Positions 27,764 to 37,411 of a DNA stretch of 64,000 bases are shown piece by piece; position 1 is the first letter of the stretch; the number at the start of each line of letters is the position of its first letter. The notes beneath the pieces are model-generated. The model was not told the DNA's origin, ran no database searches, and saw only the letters and a program-made list of their open reading frames with translations. The translations under genes were made by a program, and so were the position numbers. Source of the DNA: Rhodocyclaceae bacterium (GTDB lineage Bacteria; Pseudomonadota; Gammaproteobacteria; Burkholderiales; Rhodocyclaceae); contig VMSX01000030.1 of NCBI GenBank assembly GCA_013791905.1, forward strand, positions 476,044 through 540,043, in the 5' to 3' direction.

Positions 27764-30700
27764 CTCGCGTTCGCCGGCACGGCACCATGGCCGGTGGTAT
27801 CGAGCCAGGTGATCAGGTTGCTGTAGCGGGAATTCATGACGATGGTGTTCGGGTCGTAGAACTCGATGAGGATGTAGCCGGGGCCGCCGTTTCCACCGCT
27901 GCCGTAAAGCGGTGACGCCATGGTGTATGTATTTCCCCAAGCGCCGCCGCCACCACCGCTGCCGAGAGAACCATTCCCCCCATTAAGCGTTCCAGATGCG
28001 GTACCAGCAACACCACCAACAGCAGAATATGAGGCACCACCGGCGCCGCCACCACTTGCACCACCTGCAGTGCCACCAACACCATGAATAATCGTTGCAA
28101 AACCATTCCACCCCGCTGGGCGATAGCTTTCGCTGCGCGCACCGCCTGTACCCGCCGTTACGGAATAAGTTGATCCATAAACAACTTGCGTTGATCCACC
28201 GCCTGCAGCATTCGAAACTGCGGTGTAAGACGCCGCATATGCACCCGCCGTACCGGCTCCACCGGCACCCACGGTAACTGAAACATTCTGACCAGGCGTG
28301 GCACTGATTCCGTCGTAAATAACACGGCTACCTGCACCACCAGCACCGCCGCCGCCATACGGCCGCGAATAGTAGGTTGTACCGACATCTGTCGACATGA
28401 AGCCACCGCAGCCACCACCCCCGGCACCGATCAGCGTGATCCGCATCTTCATCGCCGTCCAGCCAGCCTTAAGCGCCGGAATAGTTAGATTGAATCCTCC
28501 TGCAGCAGCGTATTCATACTGATAGGAATCGAACGCGGCATGATCCAACACCCCCGCCGACAGCACACCGGAAAACGTCCCCGTCGCGCCACTCAGCGCG
28601 CCCGCGAAGGTGCCGCTCGCTGCATTCAGCGCGCCGGTGAAGGTGCCTGTCGCCGCCAGCAACTGCCCGGAAAACGACCCATCCGCCGCGAGCAGATGCC
28701 CGGCGAAGCCGAGCGCGGGCTGGCCGTTGATGGTGCCTACGGTCAGCACCGGCTGCGGCGTGCCGCTGCCGTCCGGCTGCACGAAGGTGAGTTTGTCGGC
28801 CAGCATGACGATGTTGGTCGAGCCGCTCGCGTCGGCGCCGAGGCGCATGCCGGTGATCTTGCCGTTGACATCGGCGACCATGACATAGCTGGTTGCCATG
28901 TTGCCGATCGGGTTGGCCAGTTCGGGCGCCATTTCGGCCAGGGTCAGTTGGCCTTGCAGCAGGTCGAGCATTTCCGCCGCGTTCGACGATGTAGTCGCCG
29001 GCACGCCGTTGGTCGGGCTGGTTGGGAAGAAGTCGGACTGGTTGCCCGAGGTATCGACCACGCGCCCCCAGTAAAACCACTGCTGCGCCGCCGGAAGGCC
29101 GGGGTGCTTCCAGCTCGTGGTCGGGTCTTTTTGCGAGGTGAGCAGCGTGGCGGCGGCGCGGTTGTTGGTGGTGCCGCCCCAGATTTCAATGAAGTCGCGG
29201 TCGTATTGATTCTGCGCAAAGCTCCAGCCGATCTGGTTGAGGAACATGCCGCCAGTGCCCGACAGCGACGCCAGGCCGGCCGGGCGGTTGCCGAGGATGG
29301 TGTAGCTGTAGGCCGTCACGTCGGCGAGCTGCTGCGTGGCGTTGCCGAAGATGTTGAAGCTGGTGAATTTGAGCCAGATCGGGCGGCCGATCAGCTCGCG
29401 CGGCACCACGTATTTGAAGATGGCTTCATCGAGGCGCGCGAACTGCGTGCCGCTGGCATGCGCGCCGATGGCCGTGCCATTCCTGCCGCGCCGTAGATAG
29501 GTGAGGTTGTAGTGATACTGCGTGGTCAGCGTGGCGTTCTGGTACGAGATCAGTTCGCCATCGACCCACAGCAGGCTGTTGCCATCGTCGGCATCGGCCT
29601 GCGACACCGACACCAGCGCGCCGCGGCACAGCGACAGATTCACCGCCAGCGTGTTGGTGGTGTCGGGATCGCTGCCCGTGGCCAGCGCCGACGACAGCGT
29701 GCCGTGGCGCGCCGGATTGACGACGCGGCCGATGTTGCGGAAGGTGGCATTGTCTTCGCTGACCCACACGTCGCAGCCGCCCCACTCGGGCACCGTGCCG
29801 CTCACTGCCACCCAGACTTCGAGGTCGGGCGCGGTCAGGCTGTTCGGCGGCTCGAAGATGGCCGGGGCATTCACCGGGCCGGGCGTGATGTAGGTGTTGA
29901 GCGTGTAGCCGCCACCGTCCTGCGAGGCATAGGTGGCCGCCGACGTGGTGCCGGCGGGGAAGTCTTCGGCGGTCATCAGAAAGCCGCCGTCTTCGCTTTC
30001 TTCGACGGTCAGCACGCGCACCGGCACCTTGTCCATGCCGAGGCTGGCATCGGTCAGCGTCAGGATATCGGTCGGTTCGACCAGCGCGTATTTCCAGCCG
30101 AGGCGGAATTCGTATTCGTTGCGGATGAACAGGGCGCGCTGCAGCTTGATCTGCGCCACGGCGCGCGCCACTTCGGTGCGCGCGATCTCGTGCGCGGCCA
30201 CCGGCTCGGCGGTCAGCAGACCATAGGTGTCGATGGCCGTCTGGTCTTTCGCTTCGGCGATTTCGGCGTTGTACTGGTTCTGCCGATTGACGTACTCGAC
30301 CTGCACCTGGTTGTAGGCGTCGGCGCTGGCGTTGCGGATCACGCGCACAGGTTCGTCCTGGTCGAGATAGTCGTCGTCGGTCAGGTCGTACAACGGCGTG
30401 ACGTTCGGCGTGAATGTGACCGCGTTGCCGGTGATTTGCACATCGCCGAGCGGCGTGCATTTGAGCAGCCCCTCGCTGAAATAAGGCGCGGTGTTCGCCA
30501 GCGCGGTCAGCTTGGTGACGGCCTCGCTGGCCTGTTGCTGATCGCTGTAGGCCGGCGAAAAGAACAGGCCATTCGCCACGCAGTAAGCCGAGAACTGCGT
30601 CCAGTCGCCCAGCTTGCCGGCCGGGAAGCCGACGCCATAGTTCGCATTGGCCAGCAGGTCGGCGAGGATGTCCTTCGGGTTGGCGTCGTCAATGAAGCCC

Positions 30701-31227
30701 GCCTGGTAGGGCAGGCGGCCGGTCACTTCGAAGCTGTGGTTCTGCAGGTAATCGCTGCTGCCCAAGTCGTAGGCGCTGGCGCACACGTAGGCCACGCCCT
30801 GGTAAGGCACCGCTTCGGCCGGGTGGTTGCTGCTCAGGTGGCTCCACACCGATTGCGGATAGGTGCCGAGCTTGATGGTGAAGACGCTGCTGGCATCGGC
30901 GACGAAATCCTTGTCGCGCCAGAAGGCGTGGATGGCGGTGAACGGTCCCTCGCCGAGGCCAAGCGCAAAGGCGGCCGTATAGGTGTAGGTCGTGTGGGTG
31001 CTGGTGACCTCGCCGCCGCCGCCCTTGCCGCCGCCGCCGCTGCTGGTGGTCTCGACATGCGCGATCGCCGTGAAGTCGCCGTACCAGATCATGTTGCCGG
31101 GAATGCGTGTGCGGCCATACACCAGCGGCAGCGTGAGCCCGTATGCCGAGGTCTGGATGCGCAGGCCGGCGGCAACCGGGTCGACCGTGCTGATCGTGGT
31201 GTCGCCGCCGCCGAACATGCCGCTCAT
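27760..31227 (-). CDS. Tail tip / host-specificity protein, J-like, with Gly-rich adhesin end
   Basis: 1155 residues from the ATG at 31227 (MSGMFGGGDTTIS). The N-terminal two thirds follow the gene-transfer-agent/lambda J-type tail hub: VYGRTRIPGNMIWYGDF near residue 50 and tail-hub blocks to about 700. At about 860-910 there are three copies of a TGTFxGAL-type repeat. The last 200 residues are extremely Gly-rich (IGAGGGGCGGF, GAGGAGTAGAY, GGGGGAWGN), resembling the polyglycine-layered receptor-binding domains of some phage adhesins. It should contact the host surface. It follows the NlpC/P60 gene in the usual order for such tails. Confidence 0.88.
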   Translation of the reverse strand: MSGMFGGGDTTISTVDPVAAGLRIQTSAYGLTLPLVYGRTRIPGNMIWYGDFTAIAHVETTSSGGGGKGGGGEVTSTHTTYTYTAAFALGLGEGPFTAIHAFWRDKDFVADASSVFTIKLGTYPQSVWSHLSSNHPAEAVPYQGVAYVCASAYDLGSSDYLQNHSFEVTGRLPYQAGFIDDANPKDILADLLANANYGVGFPAGKLGDWTQFSAYCVANGLFFSPAYSDQQQASEAVTKLTALANTAPYFSEGLLKCTPLGDVQITGNAVTFTPNVTPLYDLTDDDYLDQDEPVRVIRNASADAYNQVQVEYVNRQNQYNAEIAEAKDQTAIDTYGLLTAEPVAAHEIARTEVARAVAQIKLQRALFIRNEYEFRLGWKYALVEPTDILTLTDASLGMDKVPVRVLTVEESEDGGFLMTAEDFPAGTTSAATYASQDGGGYTLNTYITPGPVNAPAIFEPPNSLTAPDLEVWVAVSGTVPEWGGCDVWVSEDNATFRNIGRVVNPARHGTLSSALATGSDPDTTNTLAVNLSLCRGALVSVSQADADDGNSLLWVDGELISYQNATLTTQYHYNLTYLRRGRNGTAIGAHASGTQFARLDEAIFKYVVPRELIGRPIWLKFTSFNIFGNATQQLADVTAYSYTILGNRPAGLASLSGTGGMFLNQIGWSFAQNQYDRDFIEIWGGTTNNRAAATLLTSQKDPTTSWKHPGLPAAQQWFYWGRVVDTSGNQSDFFPTSPTNGVPATTSSNAAEMLDLLQGQLTLAEMAPELANPIGNMATSYVMVADVNGKITGMRLGADASGSTNIVMLADKLTFVQPDGSGTPQPVLTVGTINGQPALGFAGHLLAADGSFSGQLLAATGTFTGALNAASGTFAGALSGATGTFSGVLSAGVLDHAAFDSYQYEYAAAGGFNLTIPALKAGWTAMKMRITLIGAGGGGCGGFMSTDVGTTYYSRPYGGGGAGGAGSRVIYDGISATPGQNVSVTVGAGGAGTAGAYAASYTAVSNAAGGGSTQVVYGSTYSVTAGTGGARSESYRPAGWNGFATIIHGVGGTAGGASGGGAGGASYSAVGGVAGTASGTLNGGNGSLGSGGGGGAWGNTYTMASPLYGSGGNGGPGYILIEFYDPNTIVMNSRYSNLITWLDTTGHGAVPANAR

Positions 31228-31658
31228 GACGTGGGCTCCTTGAGTGTCCAGAAACTGTCGACACGGCCGATCAGCTCGACATCGTTGGCGGCATCGGCCC
31301 GGCTCACCTTGCGGCGGATGTAGGCATGAATCACCACCGGCCAGTCGACCACAATCGCGCCGTGGCTGGCGCAATTCGCAAAGCGAAACATGGCGATGTC
31401 GCCCGGCTGCGGGTCTTCGGTGCGGTCGCAAAACTGCTGCAGCATTTCAAGATAGCGCTCTTCATTGCGATGGAAGTGCCAGTCGGGCGGGTAATAGCCG
31501 GTGTCGATATCGGGGATCAAGCCGCAAGCGTGATAGACGCCGATCAGCAGCTGCGCACAATCGACGCCAGCGCCATTGACGCGTGCCAGGTGATGGAAAG
31601 GTGTGCCCTGCCAGGTCTGCGCTTCGGCAACGACGGCGGCGCGTTGTTCCGGGGTCAT
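31224..31658 (-). CDS. NlpC/P60 family tail-tip peptidoglycan hydrolase
   Basis: 144 residues with the papain-like triad C34 (GAGVDCAQLLIGV), H99 (ASHGAIVVDW) and H111. Such enzymes sit at the tail tip and open peptidoglycan during DNA entry. Four-base overlaps on both sides within the DUF2460-DUF2163-NlpC-J string characteristic of GTA-like siphovirus tails. Confidence 0.9.
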   Translation of the reverse strand: MTPEQRAAVVAEAQTWQGTPFHHLARVNGAGVDCAQLLIGVYHACGLIPDIDTGYYPPDWHFHRNEERYLEMLQQFCDRTEDPQPGDIAMFRFANCASHGAIVVDWPVVIHAYIRRKVSRADAANDVELIGRVDSFWTLKEPTS

Positions 31659-32503
31659 CGGGCTGTCTCGGGCTGGGGGATGTGGGGAAAACCCCGGAAG
31701 TTCGTCAGGTTCACGAACTTGGTGGTGCAGGTGGCCTGCGTTTTGTCGCAGCCGGGATAGGCGGTAAAGGCGTCGCCGGCGGTCGGCACCTGGGGCAGCG
31801 GATTGAGCAGCGCGAAGTTGCCCGGGGTGTAGGACTTGACCGAACGCTTGGTGCCCGCCAGCGCACCACTATCGAAGCGCACATAGCCGAGGTCGAAGTA
31901 ACCTGTCGCCTGTGCCAGAGCGCAGGCCAGCGTGGTGCGCGTGGCGCTCGATACGGTGGCGCCGATGGCCTTGGTGGCGCGGTTGATGCCGCAGTCGGCA
32001 TCGTAAAGCGTGTGCAGGCAGCCGCCCTGGTAGAGGTTGCGCGGGATCTTGACGTTGAGCAGTTCGAGGTCGGAGCGCACGGCGGCCTTGATCTCGGTAC
32101 GCGACATCGAGAAGTCGGACCAGCGGCCCGAGAAATTGATATAGCCGCCAACAATCGCGCCGGCGGCATCCATGAAGACGCGGTCGAGCCGCACCAGGGC
32201 CCCATCAAGCGCGCCCGAAGCGGCAGCGGCCAGCCATGCCTGGCTGCCGGCCATGTGCGCCGGGCCGGGGTAGATCGTCAGGTCGAGCGTATCGACCTCA
32301 ACGCCGATCACGGTGCGCACGCGGCTGCGCTCGATCAGCGGGCCGTCGGCCGAGTAGGTCTGGCCGTAATAGAGCTGGTCGACGTCCCAGCTGGTGTAGC
32401 GCAGGAAGGTGCCGCTCACCAGCGTGAAGGTGTAGAGGTCGGCCATCATGAACTGCTGGCCGCTGTTGAGCAGATCGATGAGGGCCTGCGGTGCGGTTTT
32501 CAC
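31655..32503 (-). CDS. DUF2163-type phage tail protein
   Basis: 282 residues starting at a GTG at 32503 (VKTAPQALIDLLNSGQ), whose GTGA overlaps the upstream stop. The N-terminal part forms the DUF2163 domain (DLYTFTLVSGTFLRYTSWD), the C-terminal part carries a conserved cysteine set (GGCLHTLYDADCGI, GCDKTQATC), a known Fe-S-binding look in GTA tail homologues. Distal tail component. Confidence 0.85.
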   Translation of the reverse strand: MKTAPQALIDLLNSGQQFMMADLYTFTLVSGTFLRYTSWDVDQLYYGQTYSADGPLIERSRVRTVIGVEVDTLDLTIYPGPAHMAGSQAWLAAAASGALDGALVRLDRVFMDAAGAIVGGYINFSGRWSDFSMSRTEIKAAVRSDLELLNVKIPRNLYQGGCLHTLYDADCGINRATKAIGATVSSATRTTLACALAQATGYFDLGYVRFDSGALAGTKRSVKSYTPGNFALLNPLPQVPTAGDAFTAYPGCDKTQATCTTKFVNLTNFRGFPHIPQPETAR

Positions 32504-33102
32504 AGCTTGCGCCCCAGGCTGCCGAAGAACGAGATCTTCTTGAGGCTCCACAAGTCCTGCAGGAAGCCTTCGAAGTCTTCGCTGTCGCGCTCGAAGCGGC
32601 AGCGGTAGTAGTAGTTGCCCGTCCAGGTGAGCGCGGCACCATTGGCCGGGGCGGTGGCGAAAGTCACCATACCGTTGCTGACGGTGTAATGCGTGCCGGC
32701 CGTCTGCAGCACGTCGGCCTTGTAGATCGCCGGGTTGCCGTTGAGGTTCATCACCGGCTCGATGTCGCCGCCGAAGGTGCGCACCAGCTGGAATTGCGTG
32801 GTGGCGCCGTTGCCGGTGCCGAAGCTTTGCGCCGTCACGGCATTGTCGGCGGGGTCGGCATACAGAAAACTATCCCACGACCCCTTGCGGGCGTTGAAGA
32901 AGCCGATCAGCGTCTGGAATTCCTGCTCGGCCCCGCCGCGCAGGAAGTCATGCGTGAGGGTGAATTTGTAGGTCGGGTATTGGCGGAAGGCCGCGCGCAG
33001 TTCGCGGCCGGAGACTGCTTGCTGGATATTGGTTTTCCAGATCGGCGCCTTGGGCTTTGGCCAGGCTACGCCGGGCAGTGAGGGGAAGATTGCATCGGAC
33101 AT
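32500..33102 (-). CDS. DUF2460-type distal tail protein
   Basis: 200 residues. Features of the family: an N-terminal WPKPKAPIWKTNIQQAVSGRE strand set and the RKGSWDSFLYADPADN motif near residue 72-87, then a C-terminal GYYYRCRF-like beta region. Forms the baseplate ring linking tail tube and tip in GTA-like tails. Confidence 0.88.
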   Translation of the reverse strand: MSDAIFPSLPGVAWPKPKAPIWKTNIQQAVSGRELRAAFRQYPTYKFTLTHDFLRGGAEQEFQTLIGFFNARKGSWDSFLYADPADNAVTAQSFGTGNGATTQFQLVRTFGGDIEPVMNLNGNPAIYKADVLQTAGTHYTVSNGMVTFATAPANGAALTWTGNYYYRCRFERDSEDFEGFLQDLWSLKKISFFGSLGRKL

Positions 33103-35493
33103 CTAGCGCCCCTTCACCGGCGTGAAATTGCGCGCCAACTGGCGCAGGCCGGGGGCTAGCGCGTGGCTGTTGCTCTTGAGGTAATCGCGGAATGAACGCG
33201 CGTCCACCGCAGAGATAGTGATGTTCTGCACAGAAGTCGGCGCTGGCGAGACGGCGCCACCTTCGCCAGCCATGCCGCGCACGACATTCGCCAGGTGGGA
33301 GGGGAGCACCATTTCTTCTTCGTGCAACTGGGTCATTGGATTGATGCCCTTGGGGATGTCGTAGCCGCGCGCGGCGGATTTCTTGCTGCCGAGCGCCATG
33401 ACGGCGGCGAACACGGCAGCCATGGCTGCGAGGGCCAGCATCGGGCCGACAATGGGGATCGAGGCTTGCGATGCGGCGGCGCCCGAGCCGGCTTCGGCGG
33501 CGTTGGCGGCGACGACTGCCGTGGTCTCCGCGCCCTTGATGGCGACGGTCGATGCAGCGGCGGCGGTCTCGATGGCTTTTTCTTGCGCGACGAAGCCAAG
33601 TTTCACGGCCAGCATGCGCGCCTGGCTGGCGATCCACTCACCGAGCGGCTTGGTGATGAGGTTCTGCACAAAGCTCTGATAGATGCCCTGGAAGATGCTG
33701 CCGAGCGCCTGCCGCAACGTGGTGGCCGAGGTCAGCAGCGAGTTAGCCATCTGCCCGAATGAATCGCCAACGCCATCGAAGAAGCCGCCAAGGCCGCCTT
33801 CTTCTTGCTGCTTGCCCTGCATGATCTCGCCGCGCCGCAGTTGATAGTTGCGCTCGATCTCCAGCATCTGTTCCTTGATCTGCATCAACATGGCCGGCGA
33901 GGCGTTGGGGTCAGTCTTGGCGAGTTCGAGCCGTTCGAGCAGCGCCTGGTATTCGATTTCGAAGCGGCGGCGGGCGAAGTTTTCTTCGATTTCGAGCAAC
34001 TGGCGTTTGCTGATGTCGCCGTTTTCGCGGGAGAAGTTGGCGTGCTGTTCTTCGAGTTTGATCTGTGCCAGCGCGGCGGCGCGGCGGCTGTCGATCAGCG
34101 TGCCGTCGAGGTCGCGCTGTTCCTTTGCGGACTGGCGGCGGATGTCGAGTTCGAGCGCTGCGGTGCGCTTGGCGATGTTGACGCGGTCTTTGCTGGTGAG
34201 TTCGAGGTTCTGCTGAATCTCGCGCCAGTAGGCCAGTTCCTGTTCCTTGCTGAACTGGCGCAGGGTGTTTTCCTGCTCGAAGGCGTTTTTGCGCAGGGCG
34301 AGCTCGGCTTCGTAATACTGCATGAAGCTGGGGTCGACGGCCTCCTTAGCGGCTTTTGCTTTGCCGTCCTTGCCCATCACGCCGCTGGCGCTGCGTGCGC
34401 CGGTCTTTTCCTTGCCGGCATCCGGCCCATTGACGAACAGGTTGAATATTTTTTCGCGGGCTTCGGCGGCGGAATCGACGATGGTGTCGAATGCGGTGTT
34501 CCAGGTCTGCGACCACACCTTGGGGATGTTGGCGATTTCGGCTTTCGCGCCCTGAAAATCGCCGGTGATGAGCTTCCAGAACGCCACCGAGACGGCGCGG
34601 ATCGGTTCGGTCAGCTGCACCACGGCGGCGTTGATGAGCTGGAAGGCGATGGTGGCGCTGGTCTTGAGGCCCCAGAACAGCGAGATCAGCCCGCCAATGG
34701 CGCCGCGAATCACGACTACCGCGGCCGGCCCGATGTCGGAGAACCACTCGCCGAGCTTGGTGAGTACCGGCATCAGCGCATTGCCGATGATGGTCTTGAA
34801 GCCTTTCATGGTGAGCGTGGCGCGGTCGCCGGCGTCGTCGAAGGCCTCCCAGGCTTTGACGCTTTCTTCGCTGACGACGATGCCGAGGGAACGCATCTGT
34901 TCCTCGACGGAGGCGACGGCCTCTTTATTCATGCGGGCGAGGTTGCTGGTGAGTTCGAAGCCGCGGCCGAAGATGGTTTGCGCGGCGACGGCGCGGTCGG
35001 TGCTCGACCGGAAGTCGCCGAGCAGGCCGATGGCGTCGAGTGTCAGTTCGTTGAGCGGGCGCAGTTCGCCGGCGGCGTTGCGTGTGACCAGGCCGAGCGC
35101 TTGCAGGTCGTCTTCATTTTCGCGCAGCTTGTTGCCCAGGCCCTGCGCGGCGCGCATGAATTCGTCCTGCGAGGTATTGCCGGCTTCGAGCGCTTCGCGC
35201 AGCACGCTGGCTTCGGCGGCGGTCAGGTCGAGCGCGCGGCCGAGCTTCATGCTTTCTTCGGTCATCAGCGCGGCCTGCGCGACGGCTTCCTTGAAGACCG
35301 CGCCGCCGGCGAGGATGGCACCGATAGCGACGAATTTGCTCTGCAGGTTTTCGAGCGGGCCGGTCATGCCGCTGACGGCGCCCTCGCCTTCCTTGCCGAA
35401 CTGCTTGAGATGATCGCCGGCTTCGCGCAGTTTGCGCCGCAGCGGGCCGACGTCGCCGTCGAGGACGATGCTGGCGCGGTTGTCGTCAGCCAC
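33103..35493 (-). CDS. Tail tape measure protein
   Basis: 796 residues. N-terminal coiled coil (about 1-45), a hydrophobic segment near 55-70, long helical middle (380-560) with Gln/Glu/Lys-rich coiled coil, and a C-terminal stretch of Ala/Gly-rich hydrophobic helices (VGPMLALAAMAAVFAAVMALG). Size, position after the frameshifted chaperone and composition fit a tape measure protein setting tail length and forming the DNA channel. Confidence 0.88.
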   Translation of the reverse strand: MADDNRASIVLDGDVGPLRRKLREAGDHLKQFGKEGEGAVSGMTGPLENLQSKFVAIGAILAGGAVFKEAVAQAALMTEESMKLGRALDLTAAEASVLREALEAGNTSQDEFMRAAQGLGNKLRENEDDLQALGLVTRNAAGELRPLNELTLDAIGLLGDFRSSTDRAVAAQTIFGRGFELTSNLARMNKEAVASVEEQMRSLGIVVSEESVKAWEAFDDAGDRATLTMKGFKTIIGNALMPVLTKLGEWFSDIGPAAVVVIRGAIGGLISLFWGLKTSATIAFQLINAAVVQLTEPIRAVSVAFWKLITGDFQGAKAEIANIPKVWSQTWNTAFDTIVDSAAEAREKIFNLFVNGPDAGKEKTGARSASGVMGKDGKAKAAKEAVDPSFMQYYEAELALRKNAFEQENTLRQFSKEQELAYWREIQQNLELTSKDRVNIAKRTAALELDIRRQSAKEQRDLDGTLIDSRRAAALAQIKLEEQHANFSRENGDISKRQLLEIEENFARRRFEIEYQALLERLELAKTDPNASPAMLMQIKEQMLEIERNYQLRRGEIMQGKQQEEGGLGGFFDGVGDSFGQMANSLLTSATTLRQALGSIFQGIYQSFVQNLITKPLGEWIASQARMLAVKLGFVAQEKAIETAAAASTVAIKGAETTAVVAANAAEAGSGAAASQASIPIVGPMLALAAMAAVFAAVMALGSKKSAARGYDIPKGINPMTQLHEEEMVLPSHLANVVRGMAGEGGAVSPAPTSVQNITISAVDARSFRDYLKSNSHALAPGLRQLARNFTPVKGR

Positions 35494-35495
35494 GA

Positions 35496-36211
35496 TCAGA
35501 GGTCCAGAAAATCGAGCAGCGGATCATCGGGGCGGCCTTCGCTGACTGGCAGGCCGGCGGCGGCAGCTTCGCGCAGGGCGTCTTGCGGGGTGCGCGTAGA
35601 CGTCTGCACGCGCGGCTCGGGGATGCCGAGCGCCAGGGCGATGCGCTTGAGCTGCACCGTTGCCGGGGGAACCGCTTGCCAGTGTCGAGTGAGCGCATGG
35701 GCTTGGGGAAAGGTTACGTTGAAGTCGATGTGCTGCCAGGTCCATCCGGTGGCGCTGACGAGGATGGCGTAGAGTTCGTCCCAGTCGATTTCGTCATCAG
35801 CGCCAGCAGCTTTCCCAGGTCGGCCCCGCCCGCCTCCATTTGCGGCAGGCCATTGACGCGGGCGATGGCTTCGACCACCGGGCCAAGTTCCCACAGCGGC
35901 ACGGCGAGCCGCTCGATGGCGGCCGGCGTGGCGCCGAGGCCAAGCGCCAGCACTTGCACCAGGTCGTCGTAGAGCGCCTCGTCGATCTGCCAAGCGGCGA
36001 AGCGCCGCGAGCTGCGGATCAGCGCCGGGATCAGGCACCGCGCCACGCCGAGCGGCACGGCGCGCACGGCGTACACGCGGCCTTCGAGCATGACGGTGTC
36101 GATGCCCGCCAGGCGCAGCAGCAGCCGACGCGACAGCAGGCCGCGCAGGCGTGCCGCAAGGCGCACGCCGTAGCCAGCGCCAGGCAGCGGGCCAATCACC
36201 AGCGCAGCCAT
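35496..36211 (-). CDS. Frameshifted tail assembly chaperone, gpGT-like long product
   Basis: Starts with the same ATG (36211) as the short product, reads 134 codons, then slips -1 at GGGAAAG and continues 104 codons to the stop at 35496, giving about 238 residues. The -1 extension begins AAGADDEIDWDELY and ends PLLDFLDL; it has a conserved WxxxxFN-type region (WTWQHIDFNVTFPQAH). In lambda the G and GT proteins bind tape measure and tail tube during assembly; the same order applies here. The extension has no good start of its own, supporting the fusion. Confidence 0.82.
35714..36211 (-). CDS. Tail assembly chaperone, gpG-like short product
   Basis: 165 residues read without frameshifting, ending in a low-complexity Ser/Thr/Pro tail (about 140-165) that looks like unselected read-through of the other frame. 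The conserved body is Leu/Ala-rich and helical (AAWQIDEALYDDLVQVLALGLGA). Overlaps the major tail protein stop by one base. Confidence 0.8.
   Translation of the reverse strand: MAALVIGPLPGAGYGVRLAARLRGLLSRRLLLRLAGIDTVMLEGRVYAVRAVPLGVARCLIPALIRSSRRFAAWQIDEALYDDLVQVLALGLGATPAAIERLAVPLWELGPVVEAIARVNGLPQMEAGGADLGKLLALMTKSTGTNSTPSSSAPPDGPGSTSTST
35810..35816 (-). promoter_or_regulatory. Programmed -1 frameshift site
   Basis: The heptamer G GGA AAG is in the zero frame (CTG GGA AAG). It is the same slippery sequence used by lambda G-T, and the -1 frame after it is open for 104 codons. Confidence 0.85.
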
Positions 36212-36966
36212 CAGAACAGGCAGAGATAGCCGAGGGAACCGCCAGCATCGGCGAAGGCTTCGGCCTCGAAGTCGTAGATGGCGAAGTCGTCGGACTTGAG
36301 CGGCAGCGACAATTTGCCGGAGACGCAGCGATTGAGTTTGCAGACGAGGTTTTTGCCGTCGTAACCGTTTTGCAGCAGCAACGTAAAGCTCGGGGTGTAA
36401 CCCATGGTCTCATTGGTCAGCGACCAGACCTGCCCGCCGGCGGCGGCGCTGTATTCATAGCTGATCTTGACGACCTTGGCGGTATCGGCCGCGGCGAAGG
36501 TGTAGGCGCCGGTGCCCACGTTGACCGAATACTGGCCGGCGGCCGGGGCGCTGGCGACGCGGGTAAGCTGCACGCCTGTGGCGTCGAACATCACGCCCAG
36601 GTCGGCGACGTAGGTGCCGCTGTTCGGCGGCGTCATGGTGAGTTGATAGGGTGTACCGGGGATGGTGCCGGACGAATCGAACACGGCGGCCTTGATGCCG
36701 GCGGTGGCGGCTTTGCCGAAGAACAGCGAGCCGAGGATGCCGCCGTCAATCTCGGCATACTTCGCCTTGATTTCGGTCTTGCCCTTGCCCTGCCCGACCG
36801 CGATCGGGTAGCGCTTGGAACCGTAGAGCGTCTTGATCTCGACCGAGAGGTCGAGGCTGATGTCCTGCATGGTGCCGAGCACGACCGGCGTGGGGTTGGC
36901 GATGGCGGTGCCATCGGCCAGGTTGGTCGGGACGGCAATGAGTTTTCCTGCGCCAAAGTTGATCAT
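36211..36966 (-). CDS. Major tail tube protein
   Basis: 251 residues: beta-rich (TVVLGTMQDISLDLS, KTEIKAKYAEIDGGILGSLFFG, GYTPSFTLLLQNGY), with Gly/Thr-rich loops. Position before the G/GT chaperone and after the tail terminator matches the tail tube of lambda-type siphoviruses. A non-contractile tail is implied because no sheath gene is present. Confidence 0.85.
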   Translation of the reverse strand: MINFGAGKLIAVPTNLADGTAIANPTPVVLGTMQDISLDLSVEIKTLYGSKRYPIAVGQGKGKTEIKAKYAEIDGGILGSLFFGKAATAGIKAAVFDSSGTIPGTPYQLTMTPPNSGTYVADLGVMFDATGVQLTRVASAPAAGQYSVNVGTGAYTFAAADTAKVVKISYEYSAAAGGQVWSLTNETMGYTPSFTLLLQNGYDGKNLVCKLNRCVSGKLSLPLKSDDFAIYDFEAEAFADAGGSLGYLCLF

Positions 36967-36982
36967 GGTGGACTCCTAACGG

Positions 36983-37411
36983 TTACGAAATGGCCCGGGT
37001 GAAGTCCCCCGGTCGGACAAAAACCTGCATCTGGTAGCGGGCGGTAAGCCGGCCGATCACACGGTCGGTGCTTTCGCCTTGGGTGTCGGTAGCGGTGCAG
37101 CGCAGGCCACGCCCCAGCGCGGCGAGCGGTGCATCGGCCAGCAGCGTGGCATGCACCTGCATGTGCAGCGCATCGGCGGCGGATTCCCACGCGCCAGCGG
37201 TGGTGACGTAGTGCTCAATGTCGAAGCCGACGCTGATGCGTTCGCCATGGGTGCCGATGGCGTCGATGTTGCTGTCGGCGCGGCGCAGATTGACGGCGGG
37301 CAGCTCGTCATCATTAAAGGCATCGACGCGGCCACGAAACACGGAGAGCCCGGCGGCGGCCAGGCAGGCTGCGACGCGGGCGAGGATCTGTTCGATGACG
37401 GAGGCGCTCAT
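36983..37411 (-). CDS. Tail terminator-like minor tail protein
   Basis: 142 residues, alpha/beta composition with SVFRGRVDAFNDDELPAVNLR near residue 23 and FDIEHYVTTAG in the middle. Similar in size and position to lambda gpU-type tail completion proteins. Four-base overlap with the head-tail connector gene upstream. Identity inferred mainly from gene order. Confidence 0.65.
   Translation of the reverse strand: MSASVIEQILARVAACLAAAGLSVFRGRVDAFNDDELPAVNLRRADSNIDAIGTHGERISVGFDIEHYVTTAGAWESAADALHMQVHATLLADAPLAALGRGLRCTATDTQGESTDRVIGRLTARYQMQVFVRPGDFTRAIS

Noticed and set aside
29512..31323. Long plus-strand reading frame of about 600 codons
   Set aside because: It is antisense to the tail hub gene, which has clear domain motifs and operon overlaps; the frame is a by-product of high GC.
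33805..35772. Long plus-strand frame opposite the tape measure gene
   Set aside because: Phe/Glu/Gly-biased shadow of the tape measure coiled coil, with no motif or ribosome site.
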